DNA of 5,895 bases from Balneolales bacterium. GTDB taxonomy: Bacteria; Bacteroidota; Rhodothermia; Balneolales; Balneolaceae. Position numbers and translations under genes: made by a program. The DNA lies in contig JAKSCW010000166.1 of NCBI GenBank assembly GCA_022360375.1, forward strand, positions 1 to 5,895. Reading direction: 5' to 3'. Positions 5,515 through 5,895 of the stretch are shown piece by piece (the stretch's first letter is position 1; each line of letters starts with the position of its first letter). The notes beneath the pieces were generated by a model, which saw only the letters and a program-made list of their open reading frames with translations, was not told the DNA's origin and made no database searches.

Positions 5515-5751
5515 CTAGCTATGAGGAATAGCTTCAAACTGCGCACGCTTCTTATCCATCCACTTTTGCATAGCTTCAGGGTCATTCATCAATTCACTCA
5601 TCGATTGCATAGCTTCCAGGTGAGCTGCATCCTGTTCCCGGAACATCTCCTTCCCATGTTGCTGGCTGAGGGAAGCCATTTCTTCAAACGTTTCGGCATG
5701 AAATTCCATATCGCAAGCGCCACCAAGTTGTTTGCATGTCATAGTTTTCAT
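5515..5751 (-). CDS. DUF1059-family small protein
   Basis: A 78-residue soluble protein from ATG at 5751, beginning MKTMTCKQLGGACDMEFHAE. The family marks are the Cys6/Cys13 pair, FHAETFEEMASLSQQHGKEMF (17-37) and an acidic, Met-rich helical second half ending in KRAQFEAIPHS. DUF1059 proteins are small and of unknown function; the paired Cys and His17/His33 could bind metal, but this is speculation. In-frame starts upstream exist (ATG 5763, TTG 5766); ATG 5751 fits the usual family N-terminus and has a weak GAGG before it. The stop lies 5 bp before the T9SS relic. It is not clearly in an operon with the Crp-like gene, 133 bp downstream. Confidence 0.85.
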   Translation of the reverse strand: MKTMTCKQLGGACDMEFHAETFEEMASLSQQHGKEMFREQDAAHLEAMQSMSELMNDPEAMQKWMDKKRAQFEAIPHS

Positions 5752-5834
5752 GATAAACCTCATCAATTACTGTTTCTTTGAATGTAACCGGACAGAGGTA
5801 ATAGAGCAAGTTGTTCAATCCTGTGAACTAAAAA

Positions 5835-5861
5835 CCTCTCTTCCCAAATAAGAAAGAGAGG
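5835..5861 (-). terminator. Rho-independent terminator of a gene beyond the right edge
   Basis: CCTCTCTT (5835-5842) pairs with AAGAGAGG (5854-5861) around an 11-base loop. On the minus strand the stem is followed by TTTTTAG, as in an intrinsic terminator; on the plus strand there is no T-run. It would stop transcripts arriving from the right. The last 35 bases have two open minus-strand frames ending in stops, too short to name the gene. Confidence 0.7.
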
Positions 5862-5895
5862 CTAAAAATCATCGTTTGTGCTCAGGGCTGTCAAA

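Noticed and set aside
4998..5781. Plus-strand open frames at 4998-5255, 5180-5485 and 5443-5781
   Set aside because: Antisense to the Crp-like and DUF1059 genes, both of which show strong family signatures.
5869..5895. C-terminus of a minus-strand gene at the right edge
   Set aside because: Two short frames end in stops before the terminator but 8-10 codons are too few to choose or identify one.
1..5895. tRNA, rRNA, CRISPR array, transposase or IS ends
   Set aside because: None seen: no repeat-spacer pattern, no transposase motif, no cloverleaf-like segment in the short intergenic gaps.

Overview
The window looks like chromosome from a Bacteroidota-type bacterium, most likely Balneolota or a close relative. 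The reasons are moderate-to-low GC, almost no Shine-Dalgarno sequences before the genes, two short Crp/Fnr regulators of the type common in that group, a DUF1059-type small protein, and a fragment of a type IX secretion (T9SS) sorting domain. The assignment is inference from gene content; no rRNA or marker gene is present.

Layout. (1) Bases 1-1486, minus strand: a Crp/Fnr-like regulator broken by an in-frame TAA, followed by a short-chain dehydrogenase/reductase (SDR) that runs off the left edge. (2) Bases 1612-3521, plus strand: an ECF sigma factor, a membrane-anchored RskA-like anti-sigma factor 2 bp downstream, and a secreted fasciclin (FAS1) protein. This is the same trio of families as the mycobacterial SigK / RskA / MPT70-MPT83 circuit. 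A strong hairpin terminator at 3545-3572 closes it against the convergent minus-strand genes. (3) Bases 3571-5381, minus strand: a second, intact Crp/Fnr-like regulator, a DoxX-family membrane protein with no canonical start at its expected N-terminus, and two uncharacterised four-helix membrane proteins. (4) Bases 5411-5509, minus strand: an orphan tail of a T9SS-exported protein, a gene relic. (5) Bases 5515-5751, minus strand: a DUF1059-family small protein. A minus-strand terminator at 5835-5861 belongs to a gene beyond the right edge.

The most useful observations are these. A CTAG-centred palindrome of the FNR-box shape (TTRA-N6-TYAA) sits exactly over the stop codon of each of the two Crp-like genes and about 55-60 bp before the next gene. 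The regulator at 893-1486 carries a precise nonsense lesion. The doxX start codon appears to have been lost or is CTG. A T9SS sorting-domain relic lies between two genes. The sigma and fasciclin genes share a spaced motif, TTCAAC-N12-AACT, directly before their start codons. Nothing in the window shows a wholly new system; the best lead is the paired regulator/palindrome arrangement.
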